Positions 16,551 to 27,800 of a stretch of DNA of 64,000 nt are shown here, piece by piece. Origin of the DNA: Endozoicomonas montiporae CL-33. GTDB lineage: Bacteria; Pseudomonadota; Gammaproteobacteria; Pseudomonadales; Endozoicomonadaceae. The stretch is taken from positions 1,513,001-1,577,000 of the forward strand of contig NZ_CP013251.1 of the NCBI RefSeq assembly GCF_001583435.1. Direction: 5' to 3'. Each line of letters opens with the position of its first letter. Within the stretch, counting starts at the first letter, position 1. The position numbers were made by a program, and so were the translations under genes. The notes under the pieces were generated by a model. That model was not told the origin of the DNA and ran no database searches. It saw only the letters and a list, made by a program, of their open reading frames with translations.

Positions 16551-17462
16551 ATGAATAAAAAACTCAAAGCCGTGATTATCGGGCCCGGTAATATCGGAAC
16601 TGACCTGTTGATGAAAATGCAGCGTTCCGACTGGATTGAACCGGTCTGGATGGTGGGCATTGATCCCGACTCTGAAGGGTTGAAACGTGCCCGGGAAATG
16701 GGCATCAAGACCACCGCTGAAGGGGTTGACGGTGTTCTGCCGCACGTGATTGAAGACGATCTTCGCGTCGCTTTCGATGCGACGTCGGCTTATGTCCATG
16801 CTGAAAACAGTCGCAAGCTGAATGAACTGGGCGTGATTATGGTGGATTTGACGGCTGCCGCTATTGGCCCTTTCTGTGTGCCGCCGGTGAACCTGAAAGA
16901 ACATACCAGTGACCTGAAGCTCAACGTTAACATGGTGACCTGTGGCGGACAGGCAACCATTCCCATGGTGGCAGCGGTGTCACGGGTTCAGGAAGTAGCC
17001 TATGGTGAAATCGTGGCAACGGTGTCGTCACGTTCCATTGGACCAGGTACACGACAGAATATCGATGAATTTACCCGCACAACGTCCGGTGCTGTTGAGC
17101 AGGTGGGTGGTGCTAAAAAGGGCAAGGCGATCATTGTTATCAATCCGGCTGAACCGCCCCTGATTATGCGCGATACCATTCACTGCCTTACTACCGATAC
17201 ACCGGATACCGATGCCATTACCCAATCAATACACGACATGGTGGCAGAGGTTCAGCGTTATGTACCCGGATACAAACTGGTGAATGGCCCGGTATTTGAT
17301 GGCAACAAAGTTTCGGTGTTTATGGAAGTGGAAGGGCTGGGAGATTTCCTGCCCAAGTATGCCGGTAATCTGGACATTATGACCGCTGCGGGTTTGCGCA
17401 CTGCCGAGATGTTTGCAGAAGAAGTGCAGAATGGAACGATCACATTGCCTGAGCGCAGCTAA
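16551..17462 (+). CDS. hsaG: acylating acetaldehyde/propanal dehydrogenase (HsaG type)
   Basis: A 303-residue NAD-dependent acylating aldehyde dehydrogenase of the BphJ/DmpF family. The N-terminal [11 protein letters not shown] binds NAD and the catalytic Cys131 lies in [12 protein letters not shown]. In this family it forms a complex with the aldolase encoded next, channelling the aldehyde to acyl-CoA. In steroid degradation the product would be propionyl-CoA. It lies 10 bp after hsaE. Confidence 0.94.
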   Translation: MNKKLKAVIIGPGNIGTDLLMKMQRSDWIEPVWMVGIDPDSEGLKRAREMGIKTTAEGVDGVLPHVIEDDLRVAFDATSAYVHAENSRKLNELGVIMVDLTAAAIGPFCVPPVNLKEHTSDLKLNVNMVTCGGQATIPMVAAVSRVQEVAYGEIVATVSSRSIGPGTRQNIDEFTRTTSGAVEQVGGAKKGKAIIVINPAEPPLIMRDTIHCLTTDTPDTDAITQSIHDMVAEVQRYVPGYKLVNGPVFDGNKVSVFMEVEGLGDFLPKYAGNLDIMTAAGLRTAEMFAEEVQNGTITLPERS

Positions 17463-17480
17463 TTTAAGTGGAGAATAACA

Positions 17481-18509
17481 ATGAACCTGAAAGGTAAAAG
17501 CGTCATCCTTCACGATATGAGTCTGCGGGACGGGATGCACGCCAAGGCTCACCAGATAAGCCTTGAAGAAATGGTGGATATAGCCACAGGGCTGGATGAA
17601 GCCGGAATGCCCATGATTGAAGTCACCCATGGTGATGGTTTGGGCGGCGCGTCGCTGAACTATGGCTTTCCGGCGCACTCTGATGAAGAGTACCTGAGTG
17701 CGGTTGTACCGGCTTTGAAGCAGGCGAAAGTATCAGCCCTGCAACTGCCGGGCATTGGTACTCTGGATCATCTACGCATGGCGAAAGACCATGGTGTGTC
17801 GTGTATTCGTGTGGCAACCCACTGTACTGAGGCTGATGTATCGGAACAGCATATTGGCATGTCCGCCAGAATGGAAATGGATACGGTAGGTTTTCTGATG
17901 ATGGCTCATAGGGTGTCACCGGAAAAAATTCTGGAACAGGCAAAACTGATGGAACGTTATGGTGCCAACTGCATTTACTGTACCGATTCAGCGGGTTACA
18001 TGCTGCCGGATGAAGTGACTGCCAAGATTGGCCTGTTGCGTTCAGAGTTGAACGCGAACACCGAGATAGGCTTCCATGGTCATCATAATCTGGGCATGGG
18101 TATTGCCAATTCACTGGCGGCCATCGAGGCCGGTGCCAGCCGGATTGATGGTTCCGTGGCTGGATTAGGAGCCGGAGCCGGTAATACGCCTCTGGAAGTG
18201 TTTGTGGCGGTACTGGATCGAATGGGAGTAGAGTCCGGTGTCGATCTTTATAAGGTGATGGATGTGGCGGAAGACCGGGTGGTGCCGATTATGGATCAGC
18301 CCATTCGTATCGACCGGGATGCACTGACACTGGGGTATGCGGGTGTTTACTCCTCCTTCCTGCTGTTTGCCAAACGGGCAGAAGCGAAATACGGTATTCA
18401 GGCGCGGGATATTCTGGTCGAGCTGGGGCGTCGTGGCACCGTTGGTGGTCAGGAAGATATGATTGAGGATCTGGCGTTGACGATGGCAAAGGAAAAAGGA
18501 TTAATCTAA
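17481..18509 (+). CDS. hsaF: 4-hydroxy-2-oxovalerate/oxohexanoate aldolase (HsaF type)
   Basis: A 342-residue DmpG/BphI-family aldolase with an N-terminal HMGL-like TIM barrel. Arg16, Asp17 and His20 ([10 protein letters not shown]) are the catalytic group, and [10 protein letters not shown] near residue 200 supplies the Mn2+-binding histidines. The C-terminal DRE-TIM communication domain ends [12 protein letters not shown]. It splits 4-hydroxy-2-oxohexanoate to pyruvate and propanal, partnered with HsaG. It is the last gene of the four-gene lower meta operon. Confidence 0.94.
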   Translation: MNLKGKSVILHDMSLRDGMHAKAHQISLEEMVDIATGLDEAGMPMIEVTHGDGLGGASLNYGFPAHSDEEYLSAVVPALKQAKVSALQLPGIGTLDHLRMAKDHGVSCIRVATHCTEADVSEQHIGMSARMEMDTVGFLMMAHRVSPEKILEQAKLMERYGANCIYCTDSAGYMLPDEVTAKIGLLRSELNANTEIGFHGHHNLGMGIANSLAAIEAGASRIDGSVAGLGAGAGNTPLEVFVAVLDRMGVESGVDLYKVMDVAEDRVVPIMDQPIRIDRDALTLGYAGVYSSFLLFAKRAEAKYGIQARDILVELGRRGTVGGQEDMIEDLALTMAKEKGLI

Positions 18510-18555
18510 CGCTATTGCTATAAATTCAGGTCGTAGATACCACCTCTCCTAATCA

Positions 18556-18580
18556 GCGATCTCTCTAACACAAATCCTAA
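18556..18580. repeat. fragment of the 34760-34937 MITE end
   Basis: GATCTCTCTAACACAAATCC matches, with one substitution in the core, the reverse complement of the right end of the element at 34760-34937 (TATCTCTTTAACACAAATCC). Only this end is preserved. Confidence 0.55.
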
Positions 18581-18651
18581 TCTTGGCTTATCCTTTTTTG
18601 AGATGAGTCAAGATTGTGCTTCCACTTCCTCCTGAGCAATGGGCAGAACTT

Positions 18652-18811
18652 ATACCAGTTCCACCTTCTAAACATGAATTGCGCAGCCATTCTGAATCAC
18701 GGGAGCTGCGTTGGAACTCCTCGCAATAGCCAGCTATTACTCGTCGTTCTTCCTTGCCCAGCGATTTGGATTGGATTGCTCATGGTCATATTTAGAAAGC
18801 GGAATTGGTAT
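18652..18811. mobile_element. MITE-like element, family 1, copy B
   Basis: About 160 bp with inverted ends ATACCAGTTCC and GGAATTGGTAT, each followed inward by a C(T)TTCTAAA motif. Its first 90 bp match copy C at 24627 almost base for base (AACATGAATTGCGCAGCC onward); the interior is shortened after GTCGTTC. It encodes nothing. Confidence 0.8.
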
Positions 18812-19500
18812 TACCTGCCCCTGATGATTTTTGAAGGACTCAGCGGCCGGTTGATCACATCTATACTACGACCGGGAAAAACGCCCACAGGCCGGGTGAA
18901 AACAATACTGACAGATTCCAGCAATGCGCAAGACATGCAGCGTTACCAATACCAACCAAGCGTTGCCAGATGAAAATTCATTGATTCATTATGCTTATAA
19001 AGGTCAGCATTCGAGTAATGAATCCAGCCATAACGAAACTCAAACGCCTTTTGCTCACCAAACCGGATACCCGCCATTAACCGCACTTCAAACTGAAAAT
19101 GGCCGCCCATGTTTATAGGTGAAGTGTTCTCTTTTTCAAGATTTTTCTCGGATATCCACGTACCTCCCACACCGGCGTCTACAAACGGTTTCACTCCCCC
19201 CCATGCAGGATGCTGAGAAGTAAAACGAAACACGGGACTAAAACTCACCGCTGTCACTTTACTTGCAGTATTTAGACTTTTATTTGTTGATTTTAATGTG
19301 CTTCGCCAGTGACTACCGGCCAGCTCGAAATAACCTCCTAACTGAAGATTATTCCATTCGTATAATGGTTCTTCCCACTCCCAGACCAAACCGAGCCGGA
19401 AGTTATCATAATCAGCATTTCGGGCACTGTATGGTGGACCCCACTGTCAAGACAGTAAACCAACAAATTTAAGTTAAGTCCTGGCAGTGGTCCAAAGCCC

Positions 19501-20334
19501 TCATGCAAAGTGAATTGCCTTAGGCGTTTTATAACTCAACGACTGGTGTAATCGTTCAGTGTTGTAAAACTCAAAGTATTCATCCAGCCCAGTATAAAGC
19601 TCTGGAACAGTCTGAAATTCATGCGTGTACAGCCATTCATGTTTGACGGAGCGCCACAGCCTCTCGACAAAAATGTTATCCAGTGCTCGCCCTTTCCCGT
19701 CCATGCTGATACGTATTTCCCGTTCCTGAAGAGGTGCCAGAAAATCATTACTGGTAAACTGACACCCTTGGTCAGTGTTGAATATATCAGGTTCACCTTG
19801 TTCCAAAGCTCGACCCAGCGCATGAATACAGAAGTCTGCATCCAGTGTGTTCGACAGCTCCCAGCTGACCACGTAACGGCTGTACCAGTCAATAATGGCA
19901 ACCAGATACATAAACCCCTGAGGCATCGGGCAGTACGTAATATCAGTACTCCAGACCTGATTGGGTCTCACAATATCAACGCCGTTCAACAAGTACGGGT
20001 AAACCTTATGCTCTTTGTTTCTCAGGCTTGTGCCCGGTTTTGGTCCGACAGCCTGTATGCCCATCAGCCTCATAAGTCGCTGTATACGCTTCCTGTTGAC
20101 CGGAAAGCCCTGCTCATTCAGCCATGCAGTTATCTTACGACTGCCGTAAAACGGTGTACGTGTATACTGCTCATCAATGAGCCTCATCAGATTCAGATTC
20201 TCAGGGCTTTCCAAAGCTGGAGAAGCTTGGTAATACCAGCTTGACCTGCTTAACCCAACCAGTTCACATTGGCGCTGAATGCTGATCTTCGAGTGATCCG
20301 GGTCTATGCATCTCCGTTTGTCATCAATGGACAT
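19501..20334 (-). CDS. IS3-family transposase OrfB (DDE integrase)
   Basis: A 277-residue rve-type integrase. An HTH_21 region (LMRLIDEQYTRTPFYGSRKIT) comes first, then the DDE core: Asp in VWSTDITYCP, Asp in FNTDQGCQFTS and Glu in RALDNIFVERLWRS. It overlaps orfA by 11 bp at an A9 run (about 20340-20349), the likely -1 frameshift site that makes the OrfAB transposase. Confidence 0.95.
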   Translation of the reverse strand: MSIDDKRRCIDPDHSKISIQRQCELVGLSRSSWYYQASPALESPENLNLMRLIDEQYTRTPFYGSRKITAWLNEQGFPVNRKRIQRLMRLMGIQAVGPKPGTSLRNKEHKVYPYLLNGVDIVRPNQVWSTDITYCPMPQGFMYLVAIIDWYSRYVVSWELSNTLDADFCIHALGRALEQGEPDIFNTDQGCQFTSNDFLAPLQEREIRISMDGKGRALDNIFVERLWRSVKHEWLYTHEFQTVPELYTGLDEYFEFYNTERLHQSLSYKTPKAIHFA

Positions 20335-20608
20335 TGCCAGATTTTTTTTTCAACCAGTCCAGCTCCATTTTAAGCCGTCCGATCTCCTGATACAGGGGGG
20401 CAGTGAGCGCATCTGGATCTACCTCTGGCCGTGCCCTGCCGAAGACTTCTGGAACCCCCTGGAGTAGCTGTCGCTTCCACTGGCTAACCTGAACGGCTGC
20501 AACTTCGTGTTCGCTTGCCAGCTGGTTTATGGTCTTTTCGCCCTTGTAGGCTTCGAGTGCTACCTGTGCCTTAAATTCGGGCTTATGTCGTTTTCTTTTT
20601 GCTGTCAT
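20324..20608 (-). CDS. IS3-family transposase OrfA (helix-turn-helix)
   Basis: A 94-residue DNA-binding protein. The ATG at 20608 follows a strong GGAGGG ribosome site and is preferred over the upstream start at 20629. The HTH is in KTINQLASEHEVAAVQVSQWK, followed by a leucine-zipper-like helix ending LDWLKKKSG. It forms the N-terminus of OrfAB after frameshifting. Confidence 0.93.
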   Translation of the reverse strand: MTAKRKRHKPEFKAQVALEAYKGEKTINQLASEHEVAAVQVSQWKRQLLQGVPEVFGRARPEVDPDALTAPLYQEIGRLKMELDWLKKKSGNVH

Positions 20609-20806
20609 GATTCCCTCCTGCAGGGTCATCTTACAGCCAGAAAACTTAACTTAGCTACCTGTCCAGTTTATGGGGTCCATCATACTGCGAATGGGTAAGT
20701 ACTGTCCATAGGTAGCAACTACCCCATCCAGAGTGATGTCTGCATGAGATACCTGAAAGGGAATAGCGAACGAAGCCAAAGGAAAAAGGGTAATTTTCTT
20801 AAACAT

Positions 20807-21120
20807 GCAATATACCGGTTGAGTCTTTATGAATACTTCAACATCTGGTTATCGCCTAATACTTATTAGTCTCAAGGTACTGTCTACTAAATCATTAATT
20901 CGAGATTAATAAACGACCAATTAAGCATTTTATTTATTACAAATCAAACACTGCTGATTGTTATTTATACAATACCTGTAAATTTTCCCAGAAGTCAAAA
21001 ACTAATGCCTCTGATTCATTGCCTGACGATATAAAGCGCAGTTACACTGAGCTAAAAAAATAATTACATTAATGTCAGAAATGGAAATGCTCTGCACACA
21101 TTATTGTGGGAAGGTTCCCA
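20807..21120. other. AT-rich leader between pagL-like gene and type I secretion genes
   Basis: About 310 bp, clearly more AT-rich than the steroid genes. It must hold divergent promoters for the pagL-like gene and the secretion operon. I could not fix -35/-10 boxes with confidence and see no ORF. Confidence 0.4.
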
Positions 21121-23235
21121 ATGGATAGCATAAAAGACCCATTGCTACATTCTTTATTGGAAATATGCAAACACCACTATATATCCACCCATTCACACAG
21201 CCTTACCTCAGGGCTAGCTCTTAATAAAGGCAAACTATCGGCTGAAAGCATTCCAAAAGCAGCTGAAAAAGCCGGTCTCAAAGGAGCTATTCGTAACCAA
21301 TCTCTCTCGGAGGTCAATACACTTGCGCTGCCTGCCCTCTTGCTCTTGAATGATGGATCTTCCTGCGTGCTTAAGCAGATCGACTCGAAAACAGCAACAA
21401 TTCATACTATTTCCGGAACCGCAAATATTTCACTACCCACTCTGTCTGAACAATATTCAGGCACTGTCATTTATTTTAAGCCTAACCAGAATCAGGAAGG
21501 GCTCAGCGCTACAACAAAACCGACTCAGCATCATTGGTTACTAAGTCCACTAAAGCAAGCTATACCTATCTATAGCGAAGTTTTGCTCGCCTCGTTATTC
21601 ATTAACCTGTTTGCTCTGGGCACGCCACTCTTCGTAATGAATGTATACGACAGGGTTCTTGCCAATCATGCTTTTGAGACGTTGTGGGTACTCGCTATCG
21701 GTATGGGGCTACTCATTGCATTTGACCTGACACTAAAGCTTTTGAGAAGCTGGTTTCTCGATCAGGCAGGACACCGAATAGACCTGCAACTCTCTTCAAC
21801 CGTTTTCAGTTCATTACTCAACCAGAGGCAACAATCCTTAAAGATCGGTTCTTCAGCCAGTTATCTCCACGAATTTGAAGGGTTTCGACAATTCCTTACA
21901 TCAACCACCATTACAACATTAATTGACCTGCCCTTTATCTTTTTATTCCTTGCACTTATTGGCTGGATTGCCGGCCCTCTTGTCTGGATACCGGTCACTG
22001 TTATTCCAGTAGCTATCCTTGTCAGCTTTCTATTGCAATACTCCCTGAAAAAACACGTCGATCTGATGATGCAGGAAGGCTCCAGAAAACAAATCATGGT
22101 CTACGAAACACTGGCCTGCATGAGTGAAATCAAGATTCATAATGCTCAAAGTGTTTTACAAAGAAAATGGGAACAACTGGCAGAGCAGTGCGGACACCAT
22201 GGTTTAAAAGTTCGGAAAATCACACAAACTGCACTGTCTGTCACTCAGTCAATTCAGCAGATTGCTTACGTGTTTTTGATTGTCGGTGGTGTTTATTTGG
22301 TTACAGCCGGTGAACTCACAATGGGCGGATTAATTGCGTGTAGCATTTTGTCCGGTAGAGCTCTAGCTCCGGCAACACAAATTACCGGATTATTAATGAG
22401 ACTCCATCAGTCCCGATCAGCCCTGAACGGTATCAAACAAATCGTTAACGCCCCAAAAGAAAGTGATATCAAAAACACTATCGCCCCAGCATTCATTAAA
22501 GGCGATATAGCATTGCAGCAGGTGAGCTTTAGCTGGCCGGAACAACCGCCAGTTCTGGACAACATCAGCCTGAGCATACGACAAGGTGAAAAAATCGGTA
22601 TTCTTGGCCCTATGGGGTGCGGAAAATCAACACTGCTCTCATTGATTGCCGGATTAACCTGCCCAACTCACGGGCGCATGCTTATCGATGGCATTGCATC
22701 AGAACAATTGCACCCGGCGCAATGGCGTGAACAACTCGGATTTTATACACAAGACTCACGTCTTCTTTATGGCAATATTAAAGACAATATTACCATTGGA
22801 CAGCCTGAAACCACCGACGAAGAACTGCTGAAGGTCGCAAGGTTGACAGGCGTAACCCGATTCTGCGCACAACACCCTGAAGGTTTTTCCCGATCTGTGG
22901 GTGAAGGTGGATTTGACCTGTCCGGAGGTCAACGCCAGGCGGTTGCACTGGCAAGAGCCCTGCTCAAAAACCCTCCGATTCTGCTGCTTGATGAGCCCAC
23001 TTCAGCCATGGACTTGTCGGAAGAAAACCGTTTTATGCGTGAGCTAACAACACTTATTCAAGATAAAACCCTGATTCTTGTAACACACAGACCCGGACTA
23101 TTGAAACTGGTTGATCGTCTGATCGTTCTTGATCAGGGTAAATTAGTCGCCGACGGACCAAAGAACGACGTCATAAAACAACTTAATCAGCGTACACGCA
23201 GCACAACCACAAACAATGCGGAGGAAATCGCATGA
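21121..23235 (+). CDS. lapB: type I secretion ABC transporter (LapB/LssB type)
   Basis: A 704-residue inner-membrane exporter. The start is the ATG at 21121 after GGGAAGG; the GTG at 21106 lies before that site. The N-terminal 120 residues form a C39-like domain without a catalytic Cys, as usual in transporters of adhesins that are not processed. Five to six membrane helices follow (about 155-420). The ATPase has Walker A GPMGCGKST, signature LSGGQRQ, Walker B ILLLDEPTS and H-loop VTHR. It overlaps the next gene by 4 bp. The most likely cargo is the giant adhesin encoded on the opposite strand. Confidence 0.93.
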   Translation: MDSIKDPLLHSLLEICKHHYISTHSHSLTSGLALNKGKLSAESIPKAAEKAGLKGAIRNQSLSEVNTLALPALLLLNDGSSCVLKQIDSKTATIHTISGTANISLPTLSEQYSGTVIYFKPNQNQEGLSATTKPTQHHWLLSPLKQAIPIYSEVLLASLFINLFALGTPLFVMNVYDRVLANHAFETLWVLAIGMGLLIAFDLTLKLLRSWFLDQAGHRIDLQLSSTVFSSLLNQRQQSLKIGSSASYLHEFEGFRQFLTSTTITTLIDLPFIFLFLALIGWIAGPLVWIPVTVIPVAILVSFLLQYSLKKHVDLMMQEGSRKQIMVYETLACMSEIKIHNAQSVLQRKWEQLAEQCGHHGLKVRKITQTALSVTQSIQQIAYVFLIVGGVYLVTAGELTMGGLIACSILSGRALAPATQITGLLMRLHQSRSALNGIKQIVNAPKESDIKNTIAPAFIKGDIALQQVSFSWPEQPPVLDNISLSIRQGEKIGILGPMGCGKSTLLSLIAGLTCPTHGRMLIDGIASEQLHPAQWREQLGFYTQDSRLLYGNIKDNITIGQPETTDEELLKVARLTGVTRFCAQHPEGFSRSVGEGGFDLSGGQRQAVALARALLKNPPILLLDEPTSAMDLSEENRFMRELTTLIQDKTLILVTHRPGLLKLVDRLIVLDQGKLVADGPKNDVIKQLNQRTRSTTTNNAEEIA

Positions 23236-24557
23236 GTTCTCCCTGGCAATGGCACGACAGCGACTACATCCAAGATCCGTTTGACAAAGCGAAGTCCCGC
23301 TTACCCCGTATCACTCACGGCATTCTGTTCACGACTGTACTGGCGTTCACTTCTGCCATTGTCTGGGCACATTATGCCGAGTTAGACGAAATCACACGGG
23401 CAGAAGGTAAAATTATTCCTTCTTCCCGAATACAAAAAGTACAAAATCTTGAAGGGGGCATCCTTTCCGCCATCATGGTCAGGGAAGGTGACAGCGTTGA
23501 AGAAGGTCAGATTCTTTTACAAATAGATGACACAAGATTTGCTTCCAGCTTCAGGGAAAGCAAATATTCAGAGCAATCACTTCAAGCGGAAAGATTGAGG
23601 CTTCTGGCAGAACTGAATGATCAGCCGTTTGCTCCCGGCATTAACACCATAGAAAAGCTCGGTAGTGCCTTTAATGACGAGCTGGCACTGTATGAGGCAA
23701 GAACCGGTGCCAGAGAGTCAAACCTTGCTATTTTGCAACAGCAACTCAGGCAGCAACAGCAAGCACTGAATGAGGCTAAAAGCCGTCATGGTAATTTAAA
23801 TGAGAGCATGATGCTTGCCGAGCAAGAGTTAGCATTAACTATCCCTCTGGCAAAGCGTGGCTCTGTATCTGAAGTCGAACTGATCAAAATGAAACGTCAG
23901 GTAACTGAACTAAAAGGAAAGCTTGACCAAAGCCGATTGTCGCAGCCAAGACTGTCCGCAGCCATTGAAGAAGCCAAATACAAAATAGAAGAGCAGCGTC
24001 GTCAGATTAAAACCGAATTAAATACGGAACTTTCGGAAGTTAACGAAAAACTTCTGCGCATCAATGAAAACAACCTTGCACTGGAAGACCGGGTCGCCCG
24101 AACCGCTGTTCGCTCCCCAGTCAACGGCACCATAAATAAACTTAACATCAATACCATAGGTGGTGTCGTACAACCCGGTATTGATCTGGTCGAAATCGTC
24201 CCTTCCGAAGACAGCTTGCTGGTTGAAGCCAAAGTGCGGCCCACAGACATTGCTTTTCTACACCCCGATCTGGATGCAACGGTGAAAGTAACCGCTTACG
24301 ACTTTTCCATTTACGGCGGACTGGAAGCCAGCCTTGAACACATCAGTGCTGATACCATTACCACCGAAGATGGTGAAAGCTTTTACCAGATACAGGTACG
24401 AACGGATAAAAATCATCTTGGCAGCGACAGTAAACCACTGCCTATTATTCCCGGCATGGTGGCAAGCGTAGACATCAAAACAGGAAAAAAATCAGTTCTC
24501 GACTACTTACTAAAACCCATGTACCGGGCTAAAGAACTCGCGTTAAGAGAAAGATAA
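23232..24557 (+). CDS. lapC: HlyD-family membrane fusion protein (LapC type)
   Basis: A 441-residue periplasmic adaptor. One membrane helix lies at residues 31-52. The biotinyl-lipoyl half EGGILSAIMVREGDSVEEGQILL follows, then about 180 residues of coiled coil, the second lipoyl half (VARTAVRSPVNGTINKLNI) and a beta-barrel. It links the ABC transporter to the TolC-like pore. The start overlaps lapB (ATGA) with GGAGGAAA upstream, so the two are translationally coupled. Confidence 0.93.
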   Translation: MSSPWQWHDSDYIQDPFDKAKSRLPRITHGILFTTVLAFTSAIVWAHYAELDEITRAEGKIIPSSRIQKVQNLEGGILSAIMVREGDSVEEGQILLQIDDTRFASSFRESKYSEQSLQAERLRLLAELNDQPFAPGINTIEKLGSAFNDELALYEARTGARESNLAILQQQLRQQQQALNEAKSRHGNLNESMMLAEQELALTIPLAKRGSVSEVELIKMKRQVTELKGKLDQSRLSQPRLSAAIEEAKYKIEEQRRQIKTELNTELSEVNEKLLRINENNLALEDRVARTAVRSPVNGTINKLNINTIGGVVQPGIDLVEIVPSEDSLLVEAKVRPTDIAFLHPDLDATVKVTAYDFSIYGGLEASLEHISADTITTEDGESFYQIQVRTDKNHLGSDSKPLPIIPGMVASVDIKTGKKSVLDYLLKPMYRAKELALRER

Positions 24558-24568
24558 CAAAAGGCAAA

Positions 24569-24598
24569 AAAATACCCCGGAACCAGCCAGGGTATTTT
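24569..24598 (+). terminator. rho-independent terminator after lapC
   Basis: AAAATACCC and GGGTATTTT form a 9-bp stem around a 12-nt loop, 12 bp after the lapC stop; the T-run is part of the stem. Confidence 0.75.
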
Positions 24599-24626
24599 AT
24601 GAAGGTGAACCAGATTACAGTATCTT

Positions 24627-24804
24627 ATACCAATTCCCCTTTCTAAACATGAATTGCGCAGCCATTCTGAATCACGGGAGCTGCGTTGGAACTCCTCGCA
24701 ATAGCTCGCTATTACTCGTCGTTCCGCCTTTATGCCCTTCAGGGTATTGTCCCGTGACCCATAATGACTTGCTCATGGCCATATTTAGAAAGCGGAATTG
24801 GTAT
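24627..24804. mobile_element. MITE-like element, family 1, copy C
   Basis: 178 bp with inverted ends ATACCAATTCC and GGAATTGGTAT, and inward CTTTCTAAA / TTTAGAAAG. It fills the gap between convergent lapC and the adhesin gene and ends only 6 bp before the adhesin stop. It is non-coding and strongly foldable. Confidence 0.85.
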
Positions 24805-24810
24805 TAGTCA

Positions 24811-27800
24811 TCAAACAACCTGCGGTAACAAACTTTGCTCTACGTACACATTTACTTCATCGTCGCCTGAGCTATAGCTGTAATGCTGCCAGTCTTTACT
24901 ATTCTGACTCACAGTTCCCTCATTAGTAAGACCCTGATCAAAGCCATCTTCAATGTCACCACTACCAGAGATATAAAGGATATTGTTATCATCAGTAACA
25001 TCAATGATATCTTCTATATCAAAGCTAAGTGTTGCATTGTTTAATGACACTTCCTCTATACCGCCAATGCCTTTCTCGCCGTCACCAGCCTCCCGTGCAA
25101 AGTACTCAAGAAGCACTGTTTCGTCATTGGTTCCGACAAGATTAAGAACGCTATACCCCTCTGAAGGTTCAGAGAAAGTGGCAGTTATCACATCATCACC
25201 TGCGAGCGTCATATCAAGAACATGCACACTGCTGTTACCTTCACTGTCTTCAATGGTGTAGGTGAATGTTGCAGCCAAACCCGGCTTCTGCATATCACTC
25301 GAACCCAACACCTGTGACAACATAACCGGGTACGGTTCAAACACAATACTGCCACCGGGTTTGAAATATAAAGCACCTAATTCCGGAATGCCTTTATCTT
25401 CATCCACAATGGTGATTTTGAAATGATCACTGCGATCAGAGTAATCATGAATATCACGAATGTAGTCTTTGCCATCAAACGTCATGACAACACTGGTGAT
25501 CATACCCTCATTCATACCTTCCGGTAACCAGCTATGCTGGTTGCCAGTGCCGCTGATCAGGTCGCTTTCTGAGGTAGTGATGGCTGATTCTTTGTTGACG
25601 GTAACCTTTCGGTAGAACTCCCCGTCCTGACCTTCCGAATTAAATATATCAAGATGTAGTGTTCTTTCAGTACCATCAGCCGTTGAGTCCGCGGGTACCA
25701 GATAGACTCGACTTATTAAATCTTCATACAGCTTTAATGAGTCTTGTCCGGAAAGATGCCCACTAAATACAATATCGCCATCATCTCGATATTCTACATC
25801 GATAAAATCATTGCCATACCTCTGATTAATAGCTGCAATATCGACTTTAAGTACATCACCTCCTGCGTCACCACTAATGCCAACTTTTAAGTAATTGATC
25901 ACAGAGCTGAGATCATTCAGTACATTAACATCTCCAAACAGCCCACTTGAACTACTGTGGTCAGAACTTTTATTAAAGATAACGGTCGGCGAGTCTTTAT
26001 CACCTATTAATTTGATATCCATCGTATCAACCGAGACAACCCCAGACAGTTCAGTTGTGTAGGTAAAACGAGCATCCAATGCAAAATTAGCTGGAAGAAT
26101 ATTCAGATCATCCATCGGCACAAATTCAACGCGACCATCTCCATGAAAGTAGACCTCACCAATAGGATCAAAAGGAATGCCTCCAGCCCCTTCCTGATCC
26201 TCAATAGTGATTTTGAAATAATCACCATGAGTAAAGTCCTCTACATCACGTATATAGTCTCTATCCTTATAGGTCATTACAACACTGGTTATTTTAGCTT
26301 CAGAGCCTTCTGCCTTCCAATGTGTTGGCAAGTCATCAGACTGTCCATCTAGAAGGTCATCTTCATGCACTTCGTAATCTCTTGCTGAATTAACAGCAAT
26401 CGTTTTTTCTGCATGACCTATGGCTCCCTGTAAATCAGACACTTCAACCGTCAGAGTGCGGTTACCACTAGTAATGGGGGCGTTTGAAGAAATAAAATAA
26501 ACCCGACTTAATGCTGCCTCATAATCTTCTTTTGAAGCCTCACCAGAGAAACTCAACTGACCAGGTACAGAAGACGTAACATTAATGCCGTAATCATCAA
26601 AAATGCCCCCTGCATCAATACTGAGTGTTTCTCCAGCGGCAGGCTCATTCAATGATACTGTTGCACTCTGTATTTTATCGCCAAGATCAGGATCTTTGAT
26701 TTCTATATTACCAAATAAACCACTGGCATTTTCGAAAGAGTCACTGGATGAAATTTCAATAATTGGTGCATCATTCTGACCTGTAACATCCATACCAAAG
26801 GTATGCTCTGTTGTGCTGCCTCCGTCATTAACCGTATAGGTAAAACTGGCAGGCAGGTTCAAGTCTTTCGGCAAAAAGTTAAGCAGTGGATTCGCTACTA
26901 ATTCAATGGTGCCATCTGCCCTGAAGTAAATAGCACCCACTTCAGGAATGGGTGGCGTACCATCAGGGTCTTTAATGCCTATCTTAAAATCACCGGCATC
27001 ATTGATGGTGTCAAATTCACCACCGATCTCACGGACATAGTCCTTACCATTAAAGGTCATGACGACTTTGCTCATGAAGGCATCGCCAGAACTTCCTGCA
27101 GGTAGCCAGCTACCCGCTATTTGGCTACCGATTAAGCCATCCTCAGAAAAAGACCAGTTCTCCGCCAGCACATTAACCGTGGCATTGGCGCTGTTACTCT
27201 CTGCACCCTGATCATCCGTCACAACAACATTCAGAATGCGGTCACCGCCAACAGTAAACCCTTCGCTGGAATCTATAGCTAATGAATCAAGAACGGACTG
27301 ATAAACACCAGCCGTTGCAGTACCGGACAGTGTTAAAACACCATTCTCATAAACCGCTGTCAGACCTGAGTTGCCGACGTCAACGCCAAGCCTGTCACCC
27401 GCTTCACCATTGGTAATAGTAACGGTTGCCTTGCTCAGGGTTGAGCCAAGGTCAGCATCTGTAATAGTGATGCCTCCCAATAGTTCGTCACCTTCACCCA
27501 GATTTAAAACAGGTGCATCATTCTGACCTGTAACATCCATACCAAAGGTATGCTCTGTTGTACTGCCTCCGTCATTAACCGTATAGGTAAAACTGGCAGG
27601 CAGGTTCAAGTCTTTCGGCAAAAAGTTAAGCAGTGGATTCGCTACTAATTCAATGGTGCCATCTGCCCTGAAGTAAATAGCACCCACTTCAGGAATGGGT
27701 GGCGTACCATCAGGGTCTTTAATGCCTATCTTAAAATCACCGGCATCATTGATGGTGTCAAATTCACCATCGATCTCACGGACATAGTCCTTACCATTAA

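Larger units (their letters stand above)
18510..18942. other. intergenic region made of MITE-like repeats
   Basis: The 433 bp between hsaF and the broken pagL-like gene contain a 25-bp fragment of a second MITE family (18556-18580) and one MITE of the first family (18652-18811). I found no terminator with a clear U-tract directly after hsaF and no gene. Confidence 0.6.
19430..20684 (-). mobile_element. IS3-family insertion sequence in the pagL-like gene
   Basis: About 1255 bp. The ends are TATGGTGGACCCCA on the left and its match TATGATGGACCCCA on the reverse of the right end. It is flanked by a 3-4 bp direct repeat ((A)CTG at 19426-19429 and 20684-20687); the exact boundary is uncertain by one base. 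It carries orfA and orfB in the usual overlapping arrangement on the - strand. Both look intact, so it may still be mobile. Confidence 0.92.
18943..20806 (-). pseudogene. PagL-like lipid A deacylase gene interrupted by IS3 element
   Basis: The C-terminal 148 residues (18943-19389 frame) end with RYGWIHYSNADLYKHNESMNF, matching the H-x-S-N-A...N-E active-site pattern of PagL outer-membrane 3-O-deacylases. The N-terminus lies beyond the insertion: the ATG at 20806 encodes a signal peptide (MFKKITLFPLASFAIPFQ, cleavage after SHA) and ITLDGVVATYGQYLPIRS. Removing the IS and one ACTG target copy joins the parts in frame as PIRSARNADYDNFRLGL. The host protein would be about 200 residues, a normal PagL length. 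The gene is inactive here. PagL removes a lipid A acyl chain and lowers host recognition. Confidence 0.85.
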
